Below, piece after piece: positions 1-11,288 of a stretch of 64,000 bases of DNA. Where the stretch lies: assembly GCA_016630905.1 (NCBI GenBank), contig WBMQ01000011.1, positions 1,116,001 through 1,180,000 on the forward strand, read 5' to 3'. How positions within the stretch are numbered: the first letter of the stretch is position 1; every line of letters begins with the position of its first letter. Below the pieces are notes generated by a model, which ran no database searches, was not told the origin of the DNA, and saw only the letters and a list, made by a program, of their open reading frames with translations. This DNA is from Capillidium heterosporum (Eukaryota; Entomophthoromycota; Entomophthoromycetes; Entomophthorales; Capillidiaceae). The position numbers and the translations under genes were made by a program.

Positions 1-1373
<1,373 letters not shown>

Positions 1374-1938
1374 TCTTATATTTCTCCAAAAAGGTGTACT
1401 TTGGTTGATGTGTCTTTGTTGAGTTTGTAACCTATATACAGTTCTTTAAGTTGGATCGGTTGGTTAAGTTGGTTTTCCTGGCTCCCAGTTGAAACTAAAG
1501 TAGACGATATAAAATAATTTTTGGCCTTTTCAATTTTAGTTCGGGTTTTACTCAAGCCAATCCTAGCACTGGCATCACTTTGTTCTCAAGTTTATGAAGT
1601 TGAAGCAAAACTATAAAATGATTGGTTTAAAATTAGTGCTTGTTATTGGATATCTAAATCACAGAGCAAATGAATTGGCAAGTGATTAGACTAGCTTCAG
1701 TTTAAGCCAATTAAGTTCTATCAAATAGACAATAGTTTAGGCCATTTTCTACTAATACAAATATTTATCAGTATAATAGTTATAATAAGAGTAATCACTA
1801 TAAATTCAAAATTTAACTAATTTGATTAAAATCAGAATACGTATATATGCCATTTAAATAGTCTTTAAAAGAATAAATGTATATATATTAGATACTCAAA
1901 ATTCCTTACACTATCAATCTACACCTACAAAACTTTAA
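1374..1938. other. MCM3 5' flank / COG2 3' flank
   Basis: Spacer between two minus-strand genes. It should hold the MCM3 promoter and the COG2 terminator. The part at 1730-1920 is strongly AT-rich. No further gene or clear repeat seen. Confidence 0.5.
1432..1438 (-). promoter_or_regulatory. TATA-like element upstream of MCM3
   Basis: TATATAG on the minus strand, about 60 bases before the MCM3 ATG. Position and composition fit a TATA box, but such strings are common in this AT-rich DNA. Confidence 0.3.
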
Positions 1939-4365
1939 TTATCCATCAAAAGACAATCCAAGCTTATCGACAAAGGTAGAGAAGGTAGCATACAGATGGT
2001 ACAATTGAGCTTTCACTTCCGACTTTGTTGACATTTTTTTAACCTGAAAATATGCATTAGTTTAAACAATGATGGTACCATTACTTTGTTTGAAAACTCT
2101 ACTAGATCTAACCCCACCTGTCGTTTGATGAACTTGGTATCCAAACTCTCCTCTTGATCTTCATTACCTTTACCTTTGCCTTTGATAGTTTTGGATAGCC
2201 TGCTTAAGGAAACTTCCATACGGTCGACCGACTCCAATAGCACCTTGCAGTTGGTTTCAAACCTTTGTAAACTAGCTATCAAAACTTGGCTAATCCAGCT
2301 TTGAGTAGTTTGGGTATCGATGTTGTAGGTATCGAGTTGTTGTAGAGGTTCAAATGTGGTGTCGATGTAACTACTGTAGACTTTGGGTTCCTACAAAAAT
2401 TATTTTCAAGGATTAGCACCATAACAACATAATTTAAAGTAAACTTACTGGTCGATTAGTATGCCTGTAGATCTGAGGTAAGGAATTAACCGAATCAAGA
2501 TGGCTACCCACCTTAGAGTTTAAACACTGTACTACTTTACTATTCAGTTCACCTAAACTATCAGATAGAAGCTGAAAGTTAAGTTCAAATAGATCTTCTA
2601 CCTCTTTCAAGTCTAAATTCAGCTTGGTGGAGATGGTAGTCAGAATTTGACTTTGGAAGTTACTGGTAACGTGATGGGTGTCGTAGTACATCTTTATCAG
2701 TGGGTCGATTTGGGTGTTATCAGTGTCGTTAATACCTTGGATAAATTTGGCCTGGATGAACTGGTGGAAGTAGTAGAAGAGATTGAAACTCAGCTTTAAA
2801 GTTTTGACCTGTAATTTGTCCAACTGGAGTTTAAAATCCCAGATCTCGTCGAACACTTCTATTAACTTGGAGGTGATAGGGAAGTAATAAACTTTATCTA
2901 CAGATTAAAAATTGGTTAGCGATAGAATGCTACTATAAATTAAAGATGTGCTACCTAAATTTGTAGCCGGTCGTTCTGATTCACTCGACTTCAGGGTATC
3001 CAAGGGCACGTTGGTCAGCAACTTGAAGTAGTAATCCAAATTGAACTTGTTGAGGACTTTGGTTTCCAACTTGGAGCTGGGTCGGTTCCTGAAGTTCGTC
3101 TCCACCTTGGAGAAGAAATTTTGAACAACTGTAAAGTTATTGTAAAAAAGTTCCGGTTCAGTAGGATAATATATCTTAAAGGTTTGATCCAGATGATCCA
3201 ATTGGGAAGTTAAAGTAGGTACAACGACGTCTACCAGCAACTTGTCCTCTAGGTCCTTTTTCAAGATGGGTTGGATACGCACCTCCAGAAAGTCGAAAAT
3301 CTGGCCCAAGATCTTAGTCAACGGTACCGACTGTGTCCTATCCGGTTTGAAGTTCTCTAAACTACCGCGAATGATCTAGGAGAAATACAAACCGGCATGA
3401 GAAAAAAAGGAGTTCAAAAATGTTGATATACTTGTTCAAAAGCGGGTAGGACAATCCTATTGATAAAGGGTAAAGTTGCCGTTTCAAAGCATTGAAACTT
3501 GACAAATAAGTGAAAGCAGACACTTAGATCTTCTATCAAATCGGAGGCTGGAGACTGGGTTATGATAAATTTATCTAAACTGGAGTTGAAGATGTGCTTT
3601 AACCGGCCTATTAGTTGAGACTGCAAGCTTTCGTATTTCTAAATATTATTTATCTATTCTTATAAACAAAGCTACCTCCGCATAGGTATTAAAACTGGAA
3701 ATGTCGGAGGTCTGGTGTACCAGTTGATGAAACTGTAATAAACTTTGACTGAATTCAACTAAACCTTCCAGACTAAATTAAACTCTATTAGTTTCTTTAA
3801 TGCTAAACAGCATATTAACTTACTTGAAGGTGTTGATATTTCGAATTTCTCCATTTAGTTTTTCATAGAGTTGGTGGGTCTTTAGTATGTGTTGGATAAG
3901 TTTCTTATAAATATCGAAATAAGTAAACTACGTAAAATATTTAAAACAATCTTACCTTCTTAGAATGCAAGTCCTTCTTATACTCTACCAAATTCAAGAT
4001 TTGTTGTGCTTTCATCTCCACTTCCTCTTTGACAACCTAAAGGAAATACTTTAAAAAATATTAAAGTAAACAAATTGTACCTTCAAGCTTTGAACTTCCT
4101 CGATGCTTCTACCCTTCAATTCAAGAACTTTGGTGTTGAAATTTACCAACTTGAAGTAGCTGGAGATAAGTAGCCAGCTGTTTGCTTTTAACTTCAAGTT
4201 AATCTTCTGGTTGAGTTGATCATTTAATAGGTGCAAATCGGTGGATAATTGCGTTAAACTTTTCCCATTGTTCAAAATTAAATAGTCGTTCAAACTGAAG
4301 TTGCTTGTAAAATTGAAGTTGGTGTCGTCGTTACTGAAGGTTGTATCCATATTTTTTATTTTCAT
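1939..4365 (-). CDS. COG2: COG complex subunit 2 (Golgi tethering)
   Basis: Probable COG2, a lobe-A subunit of the conserved oligomeric Golgi complex, which tethers retrograde vesicles at the Golgi. Nine exons join in phase: 4081-4365, 3956-4036, 3824-3903, 3676-3772, 3432-3638, 2955-3375, 2449-2897, 2085-2390 and 1939-2043. They give 676 residues; human COG2 has 738. The N-terminus has the family layout: an FSLNDYL segment, then amphipathic helices resembling the COG2 'L..LN.K..DF..LS..L...D..' region. A middle segment (PTEPELF...FFSKVE) followed by KFNLDYYFKLL resembles the COG2 'F..KWNLPVYFQIRF' signature. The rest is helical and Leu/Lys/Asp-rich with no membrane segment. A second Met at 4350 could also be the start. 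The intron at 3904-3955 has an alternative in-frame acceptor at 3928. Confidence 0.78.
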
Positions 4366-4617
4366 CCTAGTTTTGATGGTTGGACAAGAGGCGAACAGCT
4401 TTGAATTAAGATGAACTTGAAAGATCGCATCAAATTATGACGTCTAATTTTATTAACTTTCGGAGTTTATACAGATTTTAGGAGGATACTATTACTTGTT
4501 GGCAGGAAAGTATATGATGTCATTCCAACAGCCTGAGTATACTCTTAAGCTTCAATAATTTGAGGTCACTCTTTTAGTTGGGAACAGAGTTTAGAAAGGA
4601 GTCAGGTTGCATTCAGT
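4366..4617. promoter_or_regulatory. Shared divergent promoter region of COG2 and an F-box gene
   Basis: A 252-base gap between divergently transcribed genes, so it should contain both promoters. No element is clear enough to name. Confidence 0.4.
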
Positions 4618-6087
4618 ATGGCACAACTATTAGATCTTCCAAATGAGCTTTTGACTTTGATAATATCAAGTTTAGACGACAAATCCCTACTTACTACAAC
4701 CCAACTGAGTCAACTCTTCTACAAGCTAACGGTACCAGTGATTTACAGAGATGTAACAGATATCGCTAAAACCCTTTCATTCAATAGCACTTTACCAGTA
4801 AGACAGAAGCTTACCAAATTCAACAAATACATTCAAAAATCATTTACAAATTACAAGTCAGTTGAGCTAATAGAACTAAACTTTTATCAGAATTTAGTTT
4901 CCTACAGAGCCTACATAGATAAACTAATGTACTTGGCTCAAATTGTGGAAGTTGACCCGGATAAGTTGAAAAGGTTGGAGACCTATTCCCTAGTGATAAT
5001 CGGCTCAGGGAATGCAGATATTTCAACCCTGGTAAAATCATTTCACTGCTTAAAAGATTTTGTACTTTATTCTTCGAGCTGTATTTTAGATTGGAGATGG
5101 CTATATGAGATAGACATTCCTAATTTACAGAGTTTGGATCTCGACATACCAGCAATAGCAGGCGATAACTTGTGTGCAATCCAAAAGGCGTTCCCTAATC
5201 TACGCAAACTTTCTTTATGTTGCCAATCGACAAGCCAATGGTCCTTCGAGGATACGATGTCAAATCTTACTCTGCTGCAAGTCCAAGCAAGAACGATAAC
5301 TTCAACCTTCATGGTATCAATCAGTGGGAGGTGTCCTAAACTCAAATATTTGTCTCTAATTTTAACCGACCTAGAAGAACCTGAAGGAGAAGCCCTACCT
5401 TGTTTCGGAAGTCTAACTCAGCTGCGCATCAAAGTGTATCATTCCGATCTGAATGGTCCCGAGTATATAAAAAGAATACTAGCTAAACAACGTTTCCCGA
5501 AGCTGGAGCGGCTCGAATTGGACTATACGTGTGATAACCAAGTTTTTTCAAAGGGCTGTGACTTCTGGTCAAGCCTTGAGATGCTTAACCTGCTAAACTT
5601 TCATTTTATAGACGAGGAAAAACTACCTTATCTACCTAAGCTGAAAACCCTTAAGCTAAGCATAAAGTCAGGTACGCAGAAGGAAACCCTAGCCCAGCTT
5701 TTCCAACTCTTACCCTGCCTAGAAAATTTACACCTCGTAGGAATCTTTACCACTTCCGAACTGTTCAACTTTCAGCCATGCTTAAAGCTGAGGCAGCTTC
5801 GACTTGAAACCTTCTTAACTTTGGACGCCGTGCTAGTCAATTTTTTAACCAAGTTCCCAAAATTGCAAATGCTCATGTTGCTGATCGATGAGTTTGCACG
5901 TCTACCTCCGTTAGGTTTTCAGCTACCCAATGCCCAGTTCCCAGAACTGTTGCACTTGCACATGGCTTACGTACCCATCGAAATCATACGTTGGGTTGTA
6001 AGCAATTCGAGGTTACTCTTCAAGCTCGAGTATCAGCACGTAAATAACATGGGTGATAGACTCCTCGAAACCAAATTTTCCCACTGA
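4618..6087 (+). CDS. F-box/LRR protein, subfamily A, copy 1
   Basis: Intronless 489-residue protein, likely a substrate-recognition subunit of an SCF (Skp1-cullin-F-box) ubiquitin ligase. Residues 3-45 form an F-box-like motif: LLDLPNELLTLIISSLDD, then a Leu-rich helix ending in QLFYKLTVPVIYRD. The remainder is an irregular leucine-rich-repeat array (recurring PNLxxLxL, PKLxxLxL), usually the substrate-binding surface. Substrate unknown. It is about 95% identical in DNA to the inverted copy at 11289-12764 over the first ~219 bases, then much more diverged. There is no signal peptide, membrane segment or break. The family is expanded in this window, so it may be young and lineage-specific. Confidence 0.85.
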   Translation: MAQLLDLPNELLTLIISSLDDKSLLTTTQLSQLFYKLTVPVIYRDVTDIAKTLSFNSTLPVRQKLTKFNKYIQKSFTNYKSVELIELNFYQNLVSYRAYIDKLMYLAQIVEVDPDKLKRLETYSLVIIGSGNADISTLVKSFHCLKDFVLYSSSCILDWRWLYEIDIPNLQSLDLDIPAIAGDNLCAIQKAFPNLRKLSLCCQSTSQWSFEDTMSNLTLLQVQARTITSTFMVSISGRCPKLKYLSLILTDLEEPEGEALPCFGSLTQLRIKVYHSDLNGPEYIKRILAKQRFPKLERLELDYTCDNQVFSKGCDFWSSLEMLNLLNFHFIDEEKLPYLPKLKTLKLSIKSGTQKETLAQLFQLLPCLENLHLVGIFTTSELFNFQPCLKLRQLRLETFLTLDAVLVNFLTKFPKLQMLMLLIDEFARLPPLGFQLPNAQFPELLHLHMAYVPIEIIRWVVSNSRLLFKLEYQHVNNMGDRLLETKFSH

Positions 6088-6602
6088 AATAGTTAGGAAA
6101 GATCACTAGTGTTGTACTATGTAATAAGTTTACTGATTAATCAGAAGCTTTAGTTCAGAATCTTTTCCACTTGTATATTATAGTTTACTAAGCTGTTTAG
6201 CAGCATTTTATTAATAAAGACTAGTGATATCTTGGTAGAGTTTCTAAAAAGTAAGTGCCAAGATGAAAATAAGCTGATCCAATATAAAGTAAAGTTAAAG
6301 TAGTAAGTTACAAGAATATAATACTTTTATTAATCAAAATTTGTAAGTTTCCTAAGTGATACCCTACCTGAGCCTTAGAAGCGCTATTTTTACTGCAAAC
6401 CCAATGACCTAAATTAGTTGAATCCCACTTCACTTTTTATTCTGACAGGGTTAAAATTTGGTGAATGGAGGTAGTGTCGAGTTTATTTGAAGTTGGATGC
6501 CTTCATGTAGAACTTATAGCTCAAACTAAAACTTTCACTTCCATCTCATAGTTACCTTCATACAATAGTTTAAACTTAATGTAGCTGAACTAAAACCTAG
6601 AA

Positions 6603-6641
6603 GGTGTTGGGGTAGGTTTTCCATGGCCCCATTTCAACACC
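6603..6641. repeat. Imperfect inverted repeat / hairpin
   Basis: Seven-base arms GGTGTTG (6603-6609) and CAACACC (6635-6641) enclose a G-rich then C-rich inner pair. No associated gene function is visible. Confidence 0.35.
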
Positions 6642-7243
6642 ATATTCAGTATGCATCTAATATTTTAAATAATAAACCAGTATTTTACTGTTGTAGTTCA
6701 TTATAGTGGCTCTGTGAAAAGATATAGTTAGAATATTGATTCAAGGTACTGAGGTCCAAGTAAAAATACAATATCGGCTAGCACCTATTTACTAATAAGG
6801 AGCGAATTCGACTTCTGAGATGTTTCTCCAACCTATATAAAGCTATTTTAAGTAGAGTGGATAAATATCCGATGAAAATAGGGCAGTATAAGCTTACGAT
6901 GCTACTGATATTATCTTTCTAAGCCTCCAATATCAAAGTTGCTAGGCTAGTCAACCCATTACAAAACTTTACAAGGAAATCATTATTATGAGCAGTATAG
7001 TTCATTAGGGATCCTTCAAACTTTTATCAAACCTTTACAGCTCTACCGACAAGCTTTTAAAATAATCAGATAAAGTTGACTTATATATCCAATTCATTTT
7101 AGAAAATATCAAACTGGGTGTCGGATCAGCTATGTTTTCCTTTTTAGGAATTAGGTTGGATTCCGAGTCGGCAAGTTCGAATTTCCAAAACGGGAGTATA
7201 CAAAAACAAGGGCCAAAGGGTCAAACTCTAAATGTAGTTCAAG

Positions 7244-7250
7244 TATAAAT
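7244..7250 (+). promoter_or_regulatory. TATA-like element of the ABC transporter
   Basis: TATAAAT about 50 bases before the ATG at 7300. This is a plausible TATA box with a short 5' leader. Confidence 0.35.
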
Positions 7251-7299
7251 TGCCAAAGAAAAGCAGCTACGTTATCAAAAAACAGTTTCAACTTTAACA

Positions 7300-10200
7300 A
7301 TGAAGAATTTTATCAACTTTCGACAAACTAAACCAAAGATTGAGGAGAAACTAGTGCCACTAACCAAGCTTTATCAATGTACGGCAAAAATCGACTACCT
7401 ACTACTGACAACGGCAAGTCTATGCGCCATCATCCATGGGATCTCTCAACCACTACTAACCTTACTTTTTGCCGAAGTGGTAGGCCTATTCCCAACCTAT
7501 TACTCTCTACTTAACGATACACCCGACCTGGCCGCCAACTATCTACAATCCAAAGTCAACATCCTATGTATCGAGCTTTTAGGTATAGGAGTTTTAATAG
7601 CCATCACTGCCTACCTTCAACTCTCTTTATTTATTATCTACGGGGAACGGAGAGTGATGAAGATTCGCGAGCTGTACTTCAAGTCATTACTCAGTCAAGA
7701 GATGTCCTGGTTCGACCTTACCAACTCAGCCCAGATATCGAGCCGGATAACAAGCGATCTCAACTTGATTCAGGAGGGAATCAGTGAGAAGACCGGGTTC
7801 TTTTTACAATATACTTCTACTTTCCTATCGGGGTTCGTGCTGGCATTTATCAAAGGATGGAAGTTGACGTTAGTGATGTGTGCTGCCGTGCCTTTTATGA
7901 GCTTGGCTGGAGCTCTAGCCCAAAAGGTGATGGCTTCTAGAGCTTCCGGCAGTCAGAAGGCCTATGGCGAAGCTGGGCATGTAGCTGAAGAAGTCTTGCA
8001 ATCAATCCGAACTGTTTTCTCGTTCAATTCTCAGACTTATGAGGTAAAACGGTACGACACCAAGTTGAAAGATGCTTTAAAGATTGGTCATAAGAAGGCT
8101 ATCGTCATCGGAATATGTTTCGGTGTAATAATGACGACTGTGTACCTCTTCTACTCATTAGGCTTCTGGTACGGCTCCAATTTAATAATGTGGGAGGGGT
8201 ACGGACCTGACAACGTCTTAGGTCCCATTCTATGCACTTTGATAGGTTCCGCTTCCATCGGGGAAGCTTTCCCATCCCTGACGTCAGTTGCCTCAGCCCA
8301 AGGCGCAGCTGCCAAACTGTTCGAGATCATTGAAAGAAAGTCATTGATCGACCCCTTTACTGTAACGAAAACTATGAAGGATGCCCAGGAGGGCGTTAGA
8401 GACCCGGGGGAGTTGGAGTTCAATGAGGTAAAGTTCAGCTACCCATCTCGACCAGAAGATTCAGTTTTGAACGGCATCAGCTTTAAAGTTGAACCAGGGC
8501 AGAAGATTGCGTTGGTAGGTCCCTCTGGTAGCGGAAAAAGCACTTGTATAGGTCTCTTGGAACGGTTCTACGATCCTATCAGTGGAAGTATACGACTAGG
8601 CGGAGTCGATATCAAGAGTGTTGGAGTCAGTTACCTACGCAAGCAAATGGGGTTGGTCGGCCAGGAGCCAGCGCTATTTGCAACGACTATCAAGGAAAAT
8701 ATACTATTAGGACTGGAAGACGATGTCGACTTATCGCAAAATGAGTTACAGAAGAAAGTTGAAGAGGTTTGCAAAGTCTGCAACATCCACGACTTTATCC
8801 AAGAACTGCCCGAAAAATACGATACTTTGGTAGGTGAGCGAGGATCCAAGCTATCAGGTGGCCAAAAGCAACGTATAGCTATAGCGCGAGCCATAATCAA
8901 AAACCCCAAGATCCTGCTGCTCGATGAAGCAACCTCAGCTTTAGATACCGAATCAGAGAGGGTTGTGCAGATGGCTTTAGATAACGCGTCCAAAGGTAGG
9001 ACTACTATAGTCATAGCTCACCGACTGTCGACCATTAAGGATGCCGATAAAATTCTAGTTTTTGACAAGGGTAGAATAGTCGAAACTGGGAATCACAACC
9101 AACTAGTTGCCGAAGAAGGGGTTTATGCCAGCCTAGTCAACAGTCAGACTTTAAGGAGCGAAGATAAATCTAAAGGCTTGGAAATCGCAAGCGAGAAACT
9201 GAAGGAAGACTTGAACATCAAATTAGATACCTTTGACGAAGACGATGGGTTTGAGATCATTACCCACAAAGGTAGCGACATAAAAAGTGTACAGGTGACT
9301 GCATCCCCCTTGCTCCGAGTGCTTCAACTGGCTTTTAAGTGGAAGTTCCTGCTAGCTGTAGGTATGCTAGGTGCCATAACCCAAGGTGCAACCATCCCCC
9401 TATATACATTCATTCTATCCAAAATCACCGATTCCTTTAATCTCATCACCAACCCAGCTACTAAGGACCAAGGTAAAGCGGATGCCGACTTCTGGAGCCT
9501 TATGTTCGTTATACTTGCCATCGCCAATTTCTTCATAGGGTTCCTTAGGCAGGGGGTTCTAGCCTACGTCGGAGAATCGTTAGCTTACTACCTGAGATTG
9601 AAAAGCTTCAAAACACTGTTGAACCAGGACCTCAACTACTTTGACTTGCCCAATAACTCGGTTGGACTTTTGGCGGCGCGACTTAGCAGTGACACCGAAA
9701 ACGTGCAAAATCTGATCGGTAAAGCAGTTGGTCCCTTTGTCTACGCCATCTCAGCAGCTATCTTGGGGTTATTACTGGCATTCAGTTACGGTTGGAAGTT
9801 AAGTTTAGTGGTCATCATAGCTCTACCTCTTATAGCCTACGCCCAGATGTCCGAGATTAGAATCATAACGGAAATCTCCTCCATAACAAAGCAGGCCTAC
9901 GAGAAGGTTTCCGAGCTGACTACTGAATCAGTGACCAACATAAAGACGCTAGCCAGTTTATCGAAGGAATCGCACTTCCACCTGGAATGCATGCGCAAGA
10001 TTGAAGTGGCTCATCAATCTACCAAGAGAGGTGCTTACAAGGCAGCAGTCGCCTATGGGTTTGCATCTTCCATAGTTTTTTTCCTTTACAGCTTAGGGTT
10101 CTGGTACGGTACAACACTGGTAGTAAGTAAGGAGTACACGTTCATACAGCTGTTCCAAGTTGTCACCGCTGTTCTATTTACTGGCGGAGTTCTAGGTGCA

Positions 10201-11061
10201 GTTGGTTCCAACTTATCGGTAGTTGCCAAGGCCAATGTGGCAGCTATCGAAATATTCAAGCTATTTGATTCGATACCAACCATAGATTCGACATCAGAGT
10301 ATGGTACCCAGGATTTTGAAGTGAAGGGGAATGTTCAATTTGATAATGCGGTATTTTCCTACCCGTCTCGCAAGGATGTCATCATCGTAAATCACCTCAA
10401 TCTCAAAATATTGGAAGGTAAGAAAGTTGCATTAGTTGGTGGATCGGGTTCTGGTAAATCTACTCTTTTTGCACTGCTACAGAGATTCTACGATTTAGAT
10501 CAGGGGCGGCTTCAAATTGAAGGTAGATCAGTAGTTGATCTCAACGTGTTGAAGCTCAGGGGAAGTATGTCCCTGGTATCCCAAGAACCCATCCTCTTTG
10601 ACTTAACTATAGGTGAGAACATAAGGTACGGCAACCCAGAGGCCACTCAAGAGCAAGTCGAAATGGTAGCAAAGCTAGCCAACGCCCACGACTTTATCAC
10701 CAAGTTCCCTGATGGATATGATACTAAGGCTGGTGAACGAGGTGGTCAGCTATCGGGCGGTCAAAAGCAACGCATTGCCATCGCTAGATCGCTACTACAG
10801 AATCCCAAGCTTTTACTTTTGGACGAAGCTACCTCGGCCTTAGATTCGGAGTCGGAGAAGTTGGTCCAGGCTGCATTGGATAATGCAGTAGATGGTAGAA
10901 CAACCATTACTATCGCACACAGGCTATCTTCTATCCAGAACTATGACACTATAATCGTCATGAAGCATGGCAGGGTTGTTGAAGTGGGGAGCCACGATTA
11001 CCTCTGTAGCCTGAAAGGATACTACTATTCGTTGGCCAACCAACAAAATCTTAATGTTTGA
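7300..11061 (+). CDS. Full-length ABCB (MDR/P-glycoprotein-type) transporter
   Basis: Intronless 1253-residue full transporter of the (TMD-NBD)x2 layout, the usual length for the ABCB1/MDR group. Such proteins export hydrophobic compounds, peptides or lipids across the plasma or an internal membrane. NBD1 shows Walker A GPSGSGKST from about residue 407, signature LSGGQKQR at 518 and Walker B ILLLDEATSALD at 538. NBD2 repeats these as GGSGSGKST at 1047, LSGGQKQR at 1151 and LLLLDEATSALD at 1171. Both catalytic glutamates and H-loops (IAHRLS) are present, so both ATP sites look active. Helical TMDs precede each NBD (roughly residues 30-350 and 670-990), with a charged linker near 620-660. It is flanked by two oppositely oriented F-box paralogues. 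The substrate cannot be read from sequence; the choice among drug efflux, pheromone export and lipid export is open. Confidence 0.95.
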   Translation: MKNFINFRQTKPKIEEKLVPLTKLYQCTAKIDYLLLTTASLCAIIHGISQPLLTLLFAEVVGLFPTYYSLLNDTPDLAANYLQSKVNILCIELLGIGVLIAITAYLQLSLFIIYGERRVMKIRELYFKSLLSQEMSWFDLTNSAQISSRITSDLNLIQEGISEKTGFFLQYTSTFLSGFVLAFIKGWKLTLVMCAAVPFMSLAGALAQKVMASRASGSQKAYGEAGHVAEEVLQSIRTVFSFNSQTYEVKRYDTKLKDALKIGHKKAIVIGICFGVIMTTVYLFYSLGFWYGSNLIMWEGYGPDNVLGPILCTLIGSASIGEAFPSLTSVASAQGAAAKLFEIIERKSLIDPFTVTKTMKDAQEGVRDPGELEFNEVKFSYPSRPEDSVLNGISFKVEPGQKIALVGPSGSGKSTCIGLLERFYDPISGSIRLGGVDIKSVGVSYLRKQMGLVGQEPALFATTIKENILLGLEDDVDLSQNELQKKVEEVCKVCNIHDFIQELPEKYDTLVGERGSKLSGGQKQRIAIARAIIKNPKILLLDEATSALDTESERVVQMALDNASKGRTTIVIAHRLSTIKDADKILVFDKGRIVETGNHNQLVAEEGVYASLVNSQTLRSEDKSKGLEIASEKLKEDLNIKLDTFDEDDGFEIITHKGSDIKSVQVTASPLLRVLQLAFKWKFLLAVGMLGAITQGATIPLYTFILSKITDSFNLITNPATKDQGKADADFWSLMFVILAIANFFIGFLRQGVLAYVGESLAYYLRLKSFKTLLNQDLNYFDLPNNSVGLLAARLSSDTENVQNLIGKAVGPFVYAISAAILGLLLAFSYGWKLSLVVIIALPLIAYAQMSEIRIITEISSITKQAYEKVSELTTESVTNIKTLASLSKESHFHLECMRKIEVAHQSTKRGAYKAAVAYGFASSIVFFLYSLGFWYGTTLVVSKEYTFIQLFQVVTAVLFTGGVLGAVGSNLSVVAKANVAAIEIFKLFDSIPTIDSTSEYGTQDFEVKGNVQFDNAVFSYPSRKDVIIVNHLNLKILEGKKVALVGGSGSGKSTLFALLQRFYDLDQGRLQIEGRSVVDLNVLKLRGSMSLVSQEPILFDLTIGENIRYGNPEATQEQVEMVAKLANAHDFITKFPDGYDTKAGERGGQLSGGQKQRIAIARSLLQNPKLLLLDEATSALDSESEKLVQAALDNAVDGRTTITIAHRLSSIQNYDTIIVMKHGRVVEVGSHDYLCSLKGYYYSLANQQNLNV

Positions 11062-11288
11062 ATGCTATTGAGTAAAATTTGATTAATAAAAATTGTAATT
11101 TTTGTACTTGTTTTTAAACTATATGTACCGGCCTATCTATATAAGGATAATAGATTTGCTAGCTTTAGCATATGCTAATACGGCACTATTAGACAGAATA
11201 ACTAAAACTATACATATATCAAAAACCTAAACTTGTGCTCTATAATACCTAGTAAATTTATCGGTAGAATATAAAACTGCAAGTTGTC

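Larger units (their letters stand above)
6088..7299. other. Spacer upstream of the ABC transporter
   Basis: 1.2 kb with no supportable gene. It includes a potential hairpin at 6603-6641 (GGTGTTG pairing with CAACACC, with an inner GGGG/CCCC) and the transporter promoter at its right end. Confidence 0.4.
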
